From positions 1 to 39,608 of the forward strand of contig CAAGGF010000073.1 of the NCBI GenBank assembly GCA_900769325.1: 39,608 nucleotides of DNA, given 5' to 3'. This stretch comes from Spirochaetia bacterium. Its GTDB lineage: Bacteria; Spirochaetota; Spirochaetia; Treponematales; Treponemataceae. This document shows, one piece after another, positions 24,224 to 34,000 of the stretch. Position 1 is the first letter of the stretch. Each line of letters starts with the position of its first letter. The notes beneath the pieces were generated by a model. The model did no database searches, had not been told where the DNA came from, and worked only from the letters and a program-made list of their open reading frames with translations. The translations under genes were made by a program, and so were the position numbers.

Positions 24224-25135
24224 ATGAAAAGAAATAAGTTATTTATCGCTGGTATGTCGGTTCTTCTCGCTGTAAGTTTTTCCGGCTGTTCAAAAAAATC
24301 AGCTTCAAGCGTTGCAGAAGAAGAAAAACCTGAAACAATTTTTGCTGTAAATGTTTACAAGGCAGTTCCGAAAAACCTCGACGATTATCTTTCGTTCGGC
24401 GGAAATGTTCAGACGGCTTCAAATGTTGACATTTACCCTGATGTTCAGAGCGGAAAAATTTCAAAGATTTTTGTAAAAGTCGGTGACAAAGTTAAAAAAG
24501 ACGAAATTCTTGCAGAAATCGATGCGAGCCGTCCTGGTATGGATTACAAATCAAGCCCGGTAAAAGCACCTGTAAGCGGAACAATTACGAGTTTCCCGTT
24601 GAATGTCGGTGCAACTGTCAGTGCTTCAATGTCAATCGGAAAAATCAGTTCTACTGGAAAACTTGAAATCAAGACAAATGTTGCTGAACGATTTATCAGC
24701 CGCGTTTCAATGAAGCAGAAAGCTGAACTTACATTTGATGCTTATCCTGGAGAAATTTTCCCGGCAATTCTTGTTGAAATTGACCCGGTTCTTGATGTTA
24801 CAAGCCGAACTTTGGGAATCAAACTCCTTCAGGAACCGGCAGATTCAAGGCTCAAAGCGGGAATGTATGCACGAATTAAACTCATAACAGATACAAAAAA
24901 GAATGCGATTGTAATTCCGAACAATGTTGTCGTAACCAGAAACGAACAGGATGTAGTTTACATCGTTGATCCGCAGACTAACAAAGCAAAAATGAGCCCT
25001 GTTCAGAAAGGAATCCGCGTTGACGATAAACAGGAAATTTTAATGGGAATCGTTCCTGGTGATTTAGTTGTTGTAAAAGGTCAGGCTCTTTTGAACGACG
25101 GAGCAACTGTAAAAATCGTAAATATTTCGGAATAG
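24224..25135 (+). CDS. RND-type periplasmic adaptor lipoprotein lacking the alpha-hairpin
   Basis: The 303-residue membrane-fusion protein has a lipobox ending SFSGC (Cys22), so it is probably a lipoprotein of the inner membrane. The two halves of the lipoyl domain (SGKISKIFVKVGDKVKKDEI at 76-95; VKAPVSGTITSFPLNVGATV at 113-132) are joined by only about 15 residues. The long alpha-helical hairpin that contacts TolC in most adaptors is absent. Beta-barrel and membrane-proximal domains follow (LDVTSRTLGIKLL, LKAGMYARIKL, AIVIPNNVVV). The spirochaete adaptor BesA of Borrelia is known to be hairpin-less, so this seems to be a lineage trait. GGAG precedes the ATG. It links the TolC and RND proteins encoded on either side. 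Confidence 0.87.
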   Translation: MKRNKLFIAGMSVLLAVSFSGCSKKSASSVAEEEKPETIFAVNVYKAVPKNLDDYLSFGGNVQTASNVDIYPDVQSGKISKIFVKVGDKVKKDEILAEIDASRPGMDYKSSPVKAPVSGTITSFPLNVGATVSASMSIGKISSTGKLEIKTNVAERFISRVSMKQKAELTFDAYPGEIFPAILVEIDPVLDVTSRTLGIKLLQEPADSRLKAGMYARIKLITDTKKNAIVIPNNVVVTRNEQDVVYIVDPQTNKAKMSPVQKGIRVDDKQEILMGIVPGDLVVVKGQALLNDGATVKIVNISE

Positions 25136-25176
25136 TTTTTCGAGATTTCCAAAATTCTTTTTAAGAGAGGTACTGC

Positions 25177-28100
25177 ATGTCTATATCTAAAATGTCTGTA
25201 CGAAAGCCGACAACAGTTTTAATCATTTTTATTCTGCTTGCGGCATTAGGAATTTATTGTACTTCTTCACTTCCTGTAGATTTATATCCAGATATGGAAA
25301 TTCCATATATGCTTGTAAGCACATCTTATTCAAACGCAGGTCCAGAAGAAGTTGAAAAAAGCGTAACGAGAACTCTTGAAAGTGCTTTGTCCAGCGTAAC
25401 GGGATTAAAAAAACTTACTTCAACTTCAAAAACCGGTTCAAGTATGGTTGCAATGGAATTTGACTACGGAACTAACCTCGATGAAGCGGCGATGAATATC
25501 CGTGATAAAATCGATTTGGTCCGCAAATATCTTCCTGATGATGCTGATTCTCCAATTGTATTCAGAATGGATCCTTCAATGATGCCGATTATGGGACTTG
25601 TTGTAACTGGAAGCCGTACGCCTGAAGAAATGAGTAAATATGTTGAAGATATCATTCAGCCGCGACTTGAACAGATTGACGGTGTCGCTTCAGCAAATCT
25701 CGCCGGTGACAGGGAAAAAGCAATTCTCATCGATGTTCCGCGCGACAGGCTCGATGCTTACGATTTGACGATTACGCAGATTGCACAGATGATTGGTGCA
25801 CAGAATATTACAAGTTCCGGCGGTTCAATTGAAAGCGGAGATGCAAATTATTCTATTTCCGCAGAAGGAACTTACAAATCGGTTGACGATGTACGCGATA
25901 CAGTAATTTCTTACAAATCAAAACGCTCAACAACTCCGACCGGTGCAGAAATGGTTTCGATTGTCCTCCGCGATGTTGCAGATGTTTACGAAGGTTATAA
26001 AGATGCAACTTCAGAAGCGTACATGAACGGTCAGCCTTCTGTAATGGTTATGATTCAAAAACAGAGCGGTAAGAATTCCGTTGAAACTGCAAAAAAAGTT
26101 CGTAAAGCCGTTGATTCAATCAGAAAAGAACTCCCTTCTGATATTGAAATCATTGAAACTTACAATACGACAGATGATATCAACAACACGATTAATCAGG
26201 TTGTTCAGTCTTTGCTCGAAGGAATTGTACTTGCCATTGTAGTTCTTTACATCTTCCTTAGAAGTTTCAAGAGTACATTTATCATCGCACTTTCAATTCC
26301 GCTTTCTGTTCTGATTACGCTGTGCCTTATGTATTTCTGCGGATTCAGCATCAATATGATGACGCTTTCAGGACTTCTTCTCGGAATCGGTATGCTTGTA
26401 GATAACTCAATCGTAGTTCTTGAAAATATTTTCAGTTACCGCGAAAGGGATGCAAAACCTGAAGTTGCAGCCGTTTTAGGTGCAGAAGAAATGGCAGGTT
26501 CAATTACAGCATCGACTTTGACGACAGTTTGTATCTTCCTTCCATTAATTATGTTCCAGCAGAAAATCGGAATGATGGGACAGCTTTTCTCTTCATTTGC
26601 GTTCACGATTGTATTCTCGCTTTTGTGTTCTCTTATAGTTGCGATTGCGTTCGTTCCTGTTATTTCTTCAAAATATCTTGTAGTAGAAAAATCTTCAAAC
26701 ATAAAGAAAGGGAAAATTCTTACACATTTTGACAACATAATGGGAAGATTTTTCAACTGGCTTGATAACGCTTATGCACGCGGTGTAAGTTGGGTTTTAA
26801 AACACAAAGCACTTGTTCTTTCGTTCATCGGAATTCTTTTGATTGGAAGTATTCTTCTTGTAAAATTCATCGGATTTATCTTTATGCCTGCTCAGGCTGC
26901 AACGAATGTTACTGTAGAACTTACGATGCCAAAAGGAACAACTCTTGAAGCGACACGCGAAGTTGCACAGCAGCTTGAAGCAAATATGCTCAACGATTTG
27001 AAAGGCGTTAAATTTTCAACTGTAAGCGTCGGCGGAAGTTCAATTGGAAGCAACTCTTCTACTTCAAATACTGCAAATATCCGTTTTACTCTCTACAACG
27101 AAAAAGACAGAAAACCGGGTTGGGACAACGATGTTACCGCAAAGGAAAAATGCCGAAAATACTTCAACAGTTTCCCTGGAGCCGAATGTACATTCAGTTC
27201 GTCAAACTCAGTTGCAAGTTCAGCAATCGACATCGTAATTAAATCAGATGACCTTGACGCTGCAAGAACAACTGCAAAACAGATTCAGAAAGCGATAAAA
27301 GAAAACGGTTCAGATTTTGTAAACGAAACAACTTGCGACCTTGAAGACGGACTTCCAGAACTTAAAATCAATATGGACCGAAACCGAATGTACGAACTCG
27401 GTGTTACAGCGTACGGAGCCGGTTCAGAATTGAATGCCGCTGTAAACGGAAAAACTGCAAGCCGCTACGACGACCACGGAACTCAAATCGATATCGTTGT
27501 AGAACTTGCCGATGAAGACAAAAAGACTTTCGGCGATTTGGAACAGCTTTATGTTGCAAATTCAATGGGACAGAGAATTCCGTTTGCAAGCTTCTCTCGC
27601 TATGAAGAAACTCTTGCACCTGTTGAAATCAAGCGTGAAAATCAGACTCGAACTGTAAGGGTTTCTGTTGAACCAAAAGACGGAATCGCACTTGCAAATG
27701 TTCAGAACGCAATCGAAAAAATTGTAAACGAAAATATCGTTCAGGATGAAAATGTTCTTATTTCGTATGAAGGTGCAATGGCAGATATGATGGAAACGAT
27801 TATGAACTTTATCGTAATCATTTTGATGGCTATTCTTCTTGTATTTGCCGTAATGGCAGGTCAGTTTGAATCGTTCAAAGATCCGTTTATCATTCTGTTT
27901 ACAATGCCACTCAGTTTTATCGGTGTAATTATGATTTACCTGATAGCCGGTAAAATGATGAATGTAATCACTGTAATCGGTATGCTCGTTCTTGTTGGAA
28001 CAATCGTAAACAACGGTATCGTTCTTGTAGACTACACGAATCTTTTGAGAAAGCGTGGATATGAACTTTTCGATGCATGTGTAGAAGCTGCAAGAAACAG

Positions 28101-28338
28101 ACTTCGCCCGATTTTGATGAGTACGCTTACAACTGTAACTTCGCTTATTCCAATGGCATTCTTCCCTGGAGAAACCGGCGGAATGACACAGCCAATCGGT
28201 TTGACGGTATTAGGCGGACTTACATTCGGCTCTTTGATGACATTGTTCGTTATGCCTACAATTTATTACATCTTTAATGTAAAGAAAGAACGCAAGGCAA
28301 AAGAAAAAGAAGCCGCTTTAATTGCAGCTAAAGCGTAA
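25177..28338 (+). CDS. RND-family efflux permease (AcrB/HAE-like)
   Basis: The full-length 1053-residue inner-membrane pump has the RND internal duplication: a membrane helix, a large periplasmic loop, then six helices, twice. The first helix region is followed by SSLPVDLYPDMEIPYMLVST, a signature of the AcrB/MdtB type. Helix 4 reads GIGMLVDNSIVVLENI, with Asp409 and Asn410 where AcrB has two aspartates; a single Asp here is common in pumps of anaerobes. The second half shows NGIVLVDYTNLLRKRG and RLRPILMSTLTTVTSLIPMA. It should use the proton gradient to expel drugs, bile-like compounds or lipids; the substrate is not readable. Heavy-metal-type CusA motifs were not seen. It is followed within 26 bases by a P-II-like gene. 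Confidence 0.93.
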   Translation: MSISKMSVRKPTTVLIIFILLAALGIYCTSSLPVDLYPDMEIPYMLVSTSYSNAGPEEVEKSVTRTLESALSSVTGLKKLTSTSKTGSSMVAMEFDYGTNLDEAAMNIRDKIDLVRKYLPDDADSPIVFRMDPSMMPIMGLVVTGSRTPEEMSKYVEDIIQPRLEQIDGVASANLAGDREKAILIDVPRDRLDAYDLTITQIAQMIGAQNITSSGGSIESGDANYSISAEGTYKSVDDVRDTVISYKSKRSTTPTGAEMVSIVLRDVADVYEGYKDATSEAYMNGQPSVMVMIQKQSGKNSVETAKKVRKAVDSIRKELPSDIEIIETYNTTDDINNTINQVVQSLLEGIVLAIVVLYIFLRSFKSTFIIALSIPLSVLITLCLMYFCGFSINMMTLSGLLLGIGMLVDNSIVVLENIFSYRERDAKPEVAAVLGAEEMAGSITASTLTTVCIFLPLIMFQQKIGMMGQLFSSFAFTIVFSLLCSLIVAIAFVPVISSKYLVVEKSSNIKKGKILTHFDNIMGRFFNWLDNAYARGVSWVLKHKALVLSFIGILLIGSILLVKFIGFIFMPAQAATNVTVELTMPKGTTLEATREVAQQLEANMLNDLKGVKFSTVSVGGSSIGSNSSTSNTANIRFTLYNEKDRKPGWDNDVTAKEKCRKYFNSFPGAECTFSSSNSVASSAIDIVIKSDDLDAARTTAKQIQKAIKENGSDFVNETTCDLEDGLPELKINMDRNRMYELGVTAYGAGSELNAAVNGKTASRYDDHGTQIDIVVELADEDKKTFGDLEQLYVANSMGQRIPFASFSRYEETLAPVEIKRENQTRTVRVSVEPKDGIALANVQNAIEKIVNENIVQDENVLISYEGAMADMMETIMNFIVIILMAILLVFAVMAGQFESFKDPFIILFTMPLSFIGVIMIYLIAGKMMNVITVIGMLVLVGTIVNNGIVLVDYTNLLRKRGYELFDACVEAARNRLRPILMSTLTTVTSLIPMAFFPGETGGMTQPIGLTVLGGLTFGSLMTLFVMPTIYYIFNVKKERKAKEKEAALIAAKA

Positions 28339-28364
28339 AAGATATTGTAGTAATTGGAGAAATT

Positions 28365-28667
28365 ATGAAAAAAATTGAAATAATTCTTACACAGGCGATA
28401 GAAGGCGATTTCATTGCAAAATACGAAATTGTCTGCAAGCGTGAAAAAGTTCCATGCAAATATACAAAAGTTGACGGAGTAATGGGTCAAGGCAACACTT
28501 GTCCAAAACTCGGAGACCCAATCTGGCCGCAGCTGAATGTACTTTTCCTGATTTACTGCGAAGATTCCTTCACTGAAAAAATTGCAGAAATCATGAGGGA
28601 ACTTCACAAAGAATATCCTGGCGAAGGTGCCGCAAGTTTTGTAAGCGATGCCGGAATCCTTGTATAA
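28365..28667 (+). CDS. Small P-II-like (ferredoxin-fold) protein linked to the RND pump
   Basis: The 100-residue product has the beta-alpha-beta arrangement of P-II-like proteins: KKIEIILTQAIEGDF as strand and helix, VDGVMGQGNTCPKLGD as the turn and loop region (compare 'GxxGxG.T'), then LNVLFLIYCEDSFTEKIAEI and a short C-terminal extension. Identity with classical GlnB is low, and the uridylylation Tyr context is missing. It begins 26 bases after the RND gene with TTGGAG upstream and is the last gene before a terminator, so it belongs to the operon. P-II-like proteins encoded next to RND and other transporters are known as a class; a regulatory role on the pump is inferred. Alternatively it may be a conserved small cytosolic protein of other function. 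Confidence 0.6.
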   Translation: MKKIEIILTQAIEGDFIAKYEIVCKREKVPCKYTKVDGVMGQGNTCPKLGDPIWPQLNVLFLIYCEDSFTEKIAEIMRELHKEYPGEGAASFVSDAGILV

Positions 28668-28683
28668 AATACGCTGAACAAGA

Positions 28684-28710
28684 GGCTGTCATTTATTGGC
28701 AGCCTTTTTT
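28684..28710 (+). terminator. Rho-independent terminator of the marR-tolC-RND operon
   Basis: GGCTGTC (28684-28690), a seven-base loop and GGCAGCC (28698-28704, one G-U pair) form the stem; six T follow directly (28705-28710). It lies 16 bases after the P-II-like gene and before the convergent restriction-modification genes. Confidence 0.85.
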
Positions 28711-28748
28711 ATTTAACTTTAGAAATCAGCATGCGATATAGAAAAAAA

Positions 28749-29939
28749 TTATACGATATTCAATAAATTCTTTATTTGTAAATCAACATATTTTACAACT
28801 TTTATATCTGTGTTTCTTTCGAATAAATTAGAATCATGTTTTTCATTTGTTTGAATCAATATTTTTATTGGGAACTCTTTTCCCTTAACAGCATTTTCTA
28901 AATTGAATATAGCTTCGTCTATAGTTTCCGTTTCTTTTTGAATTTTTATAGGAATTAATGTTTTATCACTTTTAATAAAGCCATCTATTCCTTTGTTTCT
29001 TTGAACAGGAATTGCATTAAGTAGATTTAATAGATTGGTTTCAAAAGAATTCTTTTCAATATATGAATTTATACCTTTTGAAAGAACCCCTGATTCTGAA
29101 ATTATCATTTCAGAAAGTCGTTTGTTTGAAAGGCTGATAGCATCGGAATTCTTGTCAATACCTATAAATTTTCTATTTAATGATTTTGCTGCAACACAAG
29201 TAGTTCCACTTCCACAAAACGGGTCAAGAACAATATCATTTTCATTGGTAACTAATTCAATAATACGCTGAAGGAGTTTTACAGGTTTCTGCGTTGGATA
29301 TCCGCATCGCTCTTTAGCCTTAGGATTTAAAAAAGGTATTTCCCATACATCAGACAAAGGAACCCCTTTTTTAACGGTTGAAAGTACAACATTTCCTTTT
29401 GAATCTTTTTTATATTCAGTTTTTCCATTTGAATTTCTTACTCGTTCTTGTAAAATCTGGTCTATATTTGTAGAAGGTGAATAATCTGTATAAAACTGAT
29501 TAAATTTAAAATCTTTTGTTTTGCTGTAAAAATATATATTCTGATGGGCATTTAAAAGCCCTTTTTTTGAATTAGACCACCTTTTGTATGACCATATAAT
29601 TTCACTTTGGAAATTCTCTTCGCCAAATACTTTATCTAGTTCTTCTCTTAAATAATGTGAGGCATATCTATCACAATGAAGAAATATAGAACCGTCATTT
29701 GTTAAGATGCGTTTTATTTCTTTTAAAACAGATGACATAAAAGTAATATATTCGTCTATTGAAGAAAACTTATCATCAAATGAATATTTTTTTCCATCAG
29801 TTCTGGAAGATAGTTCATGTTCTTTTTGTGAAAAGAATGGCGGATCCAAGTAAACAAGATTGATTGAATTAGAGGAAATAGAGTTTAATACTTTGCAAGA
29901 GTCTCCACAGATAACCGTATCTATAATATTATCATTCAT
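28749..29939 (-). CDS. Type II DNA methyltransferase, beta class, with C-terminal nuclease-like domain
   Basis: The 396-residue protein has motif IV first (LVYLDPPFF, DPPF at 32-35) and the SAM motif later (VLDPFCGSGTT, 238-247), the beta-class order with the target-recognition region between them. GYPTQKPVKLLQRII (213-227) is the motif X region. DPPF points to an N4-cytosine or N6-adenine enzyme. The last 90 residues include RNKGIDGFI (314-322) and IKIQK (331-335), the D...QxK arrangement of a PD-(D/E)XK-like fold. The start at 29939 is chosen because AGGA lies about nine bases upstream; an in-frame ATG at 29972 adds residues with no such site. It overlaps the nuclease gene by eight bases and forms a restriction-modification pair with it. 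Confidence 0.85.
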   Translation of the reverse strand: MNDNIIDTVICGDSCKVLNSISSNSINLVYLDPPFFSQKEHELSSRTDGKKYSFDDKFSSIDEYITFMSSVLKEIKRILTNDGSIFLHCDRYASHYLREELDKVFGEENFQSEIIWSYKRWSNSKKGLLNAHQNIYFYSKTKDFKFNQFYTDYSPSTNIDQILQERVRNSNGKTEYKKDSKGNVVLSTVKKGVPLSDVWEIPFLNPKAKERCGYPTQKPVKLLQRIIELVTNENDIVLDPFCGSGTTCVAAKSLNRKFIGIDKNSDAISLSNKRLSEMIISESGVLSKGINSYIEKNSFETNLLNLLNAIPVQRNKGIDGFIKSDKTLIPIKIQKETETIDEAIFNLENAVKGKEFPIKILIQTNEKHDSNLFERNTDIKVVKYVDLQIKNLLNIV

Positions 29940-30567
29940 ACACAGGAGTCCTTTCATCTGCAATTTTTTCAAGAATTTCTTTTAAGTCAAATCCAGTATA
30001 ATTCTTTATAAAATTCCATGCATCATCACCTGCATAATATTCACCCTTTATACCTTCATATAAAGTCTTTAAAGTTTCTTGAATACGTATTGCCTGTTCT
30101 CGTTGTGGATAATAAAACATAACACGAATGGGTTTGTATCCTTTTTGGCTAATAACCTTTACTCGAGTATGTTCCTTTGTTATATGGTCACCATCAGTTG
30201 TTGCATCTCTCCATTTTATTTCCAATGCATCGCTTTTATTCAGAAAATCTATTTCATAAGTAGCTGGCTTTTTTCCAAGAGTATTTGGGATTCTGACTTT
30301 AGTTCCATTTGGAAATTTATGTTTTAGGCATAAAACGGCTGCTTCTTCAAGAAATGAACCTGCATATTTATATACGAATCGTCCTTTATTTTGATAAATA
30401 TCAATGAGATTACCTTCGGATTCAGATATACCTAAAACTCTATAAATAAGAGAATGAGAATTATCATCAGATTTCATTTCTTCAATGCGTTCATCAATTT
30501 TTAAACGCAATTCAGAAGCGTATTTATCTGAAAGAGATTTTATTTCGGTATATAAATTATTATACAT
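29932..30567 (-). CDS. Type II restriction endonuclease, ApaLI-like
   Basis: The 211-residue protein resembles the ApaLI-type restriction endonuclease family, remembered from family sequences and not searched. ATYEIDFLNKSDALEIKWRD (102-121) gives the PD-(D/E)XK core with Asp107, Glu116 and Lys118; DGDHITKEHTRVKVI (125-139) follows, and SFLEEAAVL (71-79) is the preceding acidic helix. The gene is directly upstream of a beta-class DNA methyltransferase and overlaps it by eight bases, so the pair forms a complete type II system in which the nuclease comes first. AAGG precedes the ATG. ApaLI itself cuts GTGCAC; the window has at least four such sites (9345, 9774, 25796, 36086), but the specificity here is unproven. 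Three hand-counted lines suggest lower G+C than the neighbours, hinting at transfer. Confidence 0.7.
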   Translation of the reverse strand: MYNNLYTEIKSLSDKYASELRLKIDERIEEMKSDDNSHSLIYRVLGISESEGNLIDIYQNKGRFVYKYAGSFLEEAAVLCLKHKFPNGTKVRIPNTLGKKPATYEIDFLNKSDALEIKWRDATTDGDHITKEHTRVKVISQKGYKPIRVMFYYPQREQAIRIQETLKTLYEGIKGEYYAGDDAWNFIKNYTGFDLKEILEKIADERTPVYE

Positions 30568-31023
30568 GAATTATACCTTAATCATTTTTTCAAAAAAAAT
30601 CTATACAGCCAATTTTGCGTTTTAATTTGAAAAAAGATGTACACTGAATTCTGCATTATAAAATTTCTTCCAAGAATATTTTAACAACTTGTTATTTGAC
30701 TTTTTGATGGAAGCGTTTTAGCATTATATGGGTCAAATCACAAGTTTTGGAACTCTAGGCATTTTGCAGAGTTTTTTCTTTCAGTTGCAGATGAACTTCG
30801 GTTTTTATGCAATCTCGTTCGCACTTACGCGAATTTTCAACGCTCTTTTTAAAATTTTACAGTTATTTTACAGTTTTTTTCTCGGCATTGCTATAAAAAC
30901 TTCCGCTCTCTGCGGTAACCTTTAAATAATTCAAGTTTTTTTGTGTTAATGCCGAAAAAACTAAATGGATTATTATATCCAAATAATTATCTTCTTTCCC
31001 TTAATTATGGGGGGGGGTATTTT
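30568..31023. other. 456-base non-coding region between the restriction genes and the giant lipoprotein gene
   Basis: The genes on either side point away from it, so it must hold two promoters. Seen in it: a perfect 13-base palindrome TAACAACTTGTTA (30682-30694), a TTGACT (30696-30701) without a well-spaced -10, a small stem CCGC/GCGG (30903-30906 with 30912-30915), AT-rich -10-like stretches (TATTAT at 30971-30976) and the nine-G tract near its end. A hydrophobic 65-codon frame at 30728-30925 lacks a ribosome binding site and is not called. No RNA gene is recognised. Confidence 0.5.
31009..31017 (+). promoter_or_regulatory. Homopolymeric run of nine G just upstream of the giant lipoprotein start
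   Basis: Nine consecutive G stand six bases (TATTTT) before the ATG at 31024, where a Shine-Dalgarno sequence is expected. No other run of this length was noticed in the A+T-rich window. Slippage would change the run length and so the strength or spacing of the ribosome binding site. Poly-G tracts upstream of surface-protein genes are established phase-variation elements in Treponema pallidum. Confidence 0.75.
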
Positions 31024-34000
31024 ATGAAAAGATTTTCTTTATTTACAATTTTATTTGCTTTATTATCAGGATTTATGTTTTTCTCTTGTGAAGTAGGGCT
31101 CGGAGAAGCTATTGATACGGAAGCCCCAAAAATTACTATAAATTATCCTGAATCAAAGGCAATCGTTCGGGACAGCTTTGTTCTTGCTGGAACATGTTCA
31201 GATGATATTGCCGTTACAAAAGTCGTTGTTTCAATTCTCGATGAAGAAAATAAAACTGTTACGGGTTACGATTTTAAACAGCCTGTAGTAGAAACGACTA
31301 TCGACGAAAAACAATTCTGGTCTGTGCCTTTAAACGAAAAATTGCAGGACGGAACTTATCCTTTAAAAGACGGAAAATACACATTCAGGGCAGTCGCTTA
31401 CGACGGTGCAGGCCGAAAATCAGGCGAACTTGAGCGAGACCTCGAAATCGACAACACAGCTCCAGTTTTCATTATAAATTCTCCGGGAAGCATTTTAACG
31501 GAAAGTTCGTTTGGTTCAGTTTTCAAAATCGAAGGTTCAATCGCAGAAAATCACACGGTAAAAGAGATGAATCTTACGGTTTTTGATGATGCCGGAAATA
31601 AAATCACTGAATGGCAGCAGGAAAACATCAACACGGCCGGCGGAACAACTGTCACTTTTGCAAAATACTATTCAGATTCAGAAAAACAGGACCCGCTTTT
31701 TGACCGCTACAAAGAAATTTACGGTGACTCAAGCGGATTTAAATCGTTTTCGTGTTCTGTAAAATTGATAGACAACGCCCTCGTCTACAAAAAACCAGAT
31801 TTCGTTCCTTCTTACAACGATGATTCTCGCGGCGAAATTGACACTGGAACAAATTACAATACAACAACAAATCTCTGGCTTTACGACGACATTTACGGAA
31901 CTGATGCAAAATTCAAACTCATGGGAAATGCCGCTAAAGCTGAATGGGGAAAAGATTTTGAAATTAAAGATTTCATGAATTACTTAAACGGAACAGATTC
32001 TTATGAACAAAAAAATTCAAACGGAAAATCTGTTGTGGAAGTTTTAAACGAAGCAAAAATTAACACTGAAGACACGCGTTTAAAATTCAAATTGAACAAA
32101 GATGCAAACCCGACTTACACGATTATGGGTTATTCGTTTGATTCTACAGCACAAACAGAAGGAATTTATTCTTTAAGCCCGGCTGCAAAAGGCGGCACGA
32201 TTACATTTAAAGCTGATGCAGGACTTGATGGCGTTTTGTTCAGTCCTTCGACGATTAAAGTTTATATGTTCGGGCCGTTTGAAGCAATTCAGGTTCCGAC
32301 AGCACTTACAGAAATTTATTCTTCTCCAGACAATTACGCTTCTGCTCCAGAAAACAAAAAAATTACTACAAAACTTTACGATGGCGAAAACGGAATTTCT
32401 GGTGCGGACAAAGATGTTGCAGGTCCGTACGAAGGCGAATCCCGCACAACATGGACTCAGTCTTTAAATCTTCCGTCTGATTCTACAATAATGAAAGCAA
32501 CAAAATATTATATAATTGCTGCTTCCGGATGCGACAAAGACAATGTCGATATGATTTCGCTGAATTACAAATACAACGGATTTATCGCTCAGTCAACTGG
32601 AGTTCCGCCGACTGTTACAATAAAAGAACCTGAAAAAGATTCTATTTCCAATGCGGAAAACAAAATTCTCATTTTTAAAGGCGATGTCGTTTCAAAAGAA
32701 GGAACTGCAATCAACGATGTTTCTTATGAAATCAGCGTTTACGATACTCTCGAAAAAAATAAATTCCTTGGAACAATCAAAAATATTGATTCAGAAGGAA
32801 ACAGAAATAATTCTCTTAAAATAGACGGAACTCTCGGCGAAAGCCCTTCGGTTTCATTTGAAATTGATGCTCTAAACGGATTCTGGCAGAGTGCAGACGG
32901 AATTTCCCTCGACGGAACAAAACCTCCTCTCAATTCGGCATACAAATACACGATTACGGTTACGGGACTTACCGATACAAAAGGAACTGATTCAATTTCA
33001 GTTACGCTTGATAAAAAACTTCCTTCTGCAGAACTCGAAATTTCTACGCTTCTTTCAAACGCAACCGGTGAAAAAGATAACTGCGTAAACGGAAAAATAA
33101 AAATTAAGGGAACTCTTTCAGATAATGACAAAATCGCTTCGACCTGGGCAGAAATTTCAGATTCAAAAGGCAATGTAACAAAATCTGATGTTCAGCCTGA
33201 AGGAACTGGTTCTTTTACATGGGATTTTGACACGACTTTGCTCAGCGACAACACCGAATATTCAGTTAAAGTTTACGCTTTAGACCGCGCCGGAAACAAA
33301 GGTTCTAGTTCTGAGCAAAAAATTTATGTTGACCAGAGTACAGATTTACCAGTAATTACGCTTTCTAATGCAGATAAAACTTTCACCGGAAAACCATCGC
33401 TTTCTTCAAATCTTTTTGGAATGGGCTCAAATGTTATAATCGGAGCGGTTTCTGACGACGACGGAATTTCTTCGATTGAATATGTAATTGATGAAGACAC
33501 AGAAAATGAAATCCGCGGAACAATTGATATGTCAGGAAAAACTCCGACTTCAAAATCGTTCCAGATTGATTTAACAAAACTTCCAAAAGGTGGAACCGAA
33601 ACTGTAATTTCATCCGGCGACCACACTTTGAGCATTTTTGCAACTGATATTTCAAGCGGTCTTGAAAATGTTTCTACTCCGGTAAAAAGCAGCGATGAAA
33701 CAGGCGTTTCAAATATGAAATTCGGTTATGACGATGATGTTCCAAGCCTTTCTGTAACTACAAAGAGCGGCGAATTTATTGGAGAAGGTATTTCTTATTC
33801 AATAACCGGAACTGCAAGCGACGGAAGCGGACTTAAAAAGGATTCAGAAGGAAAATCTATAATTTATAGATACGCAAAAACTGATCGTCATGAAAATTAC
33901 GGTACAGAAAAAAATCCTGAACCAATCCCCGTTTTAGAAGACGGAACTTGGACAGATACGATTAAAACTGACGGTAACGGAGACGAATTCGAATACCGTG

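Noticed and set aside
29940..29972. Longer methyltransferase start at 29972
   Set aside because: No ribosome binding site upstream; the ATG at 29939 has AGGA at suitable distance and gives the usual short N terminus before motif IV.
30728..30925. Hydrophobic 65-codon reading frame in the region before the giant lipoprotein gene
   Set aside because: No ribosome binding site, no recognisable family and low-complexity Phe/Leu-rich composition; it looks like chance in T-rich DNA.
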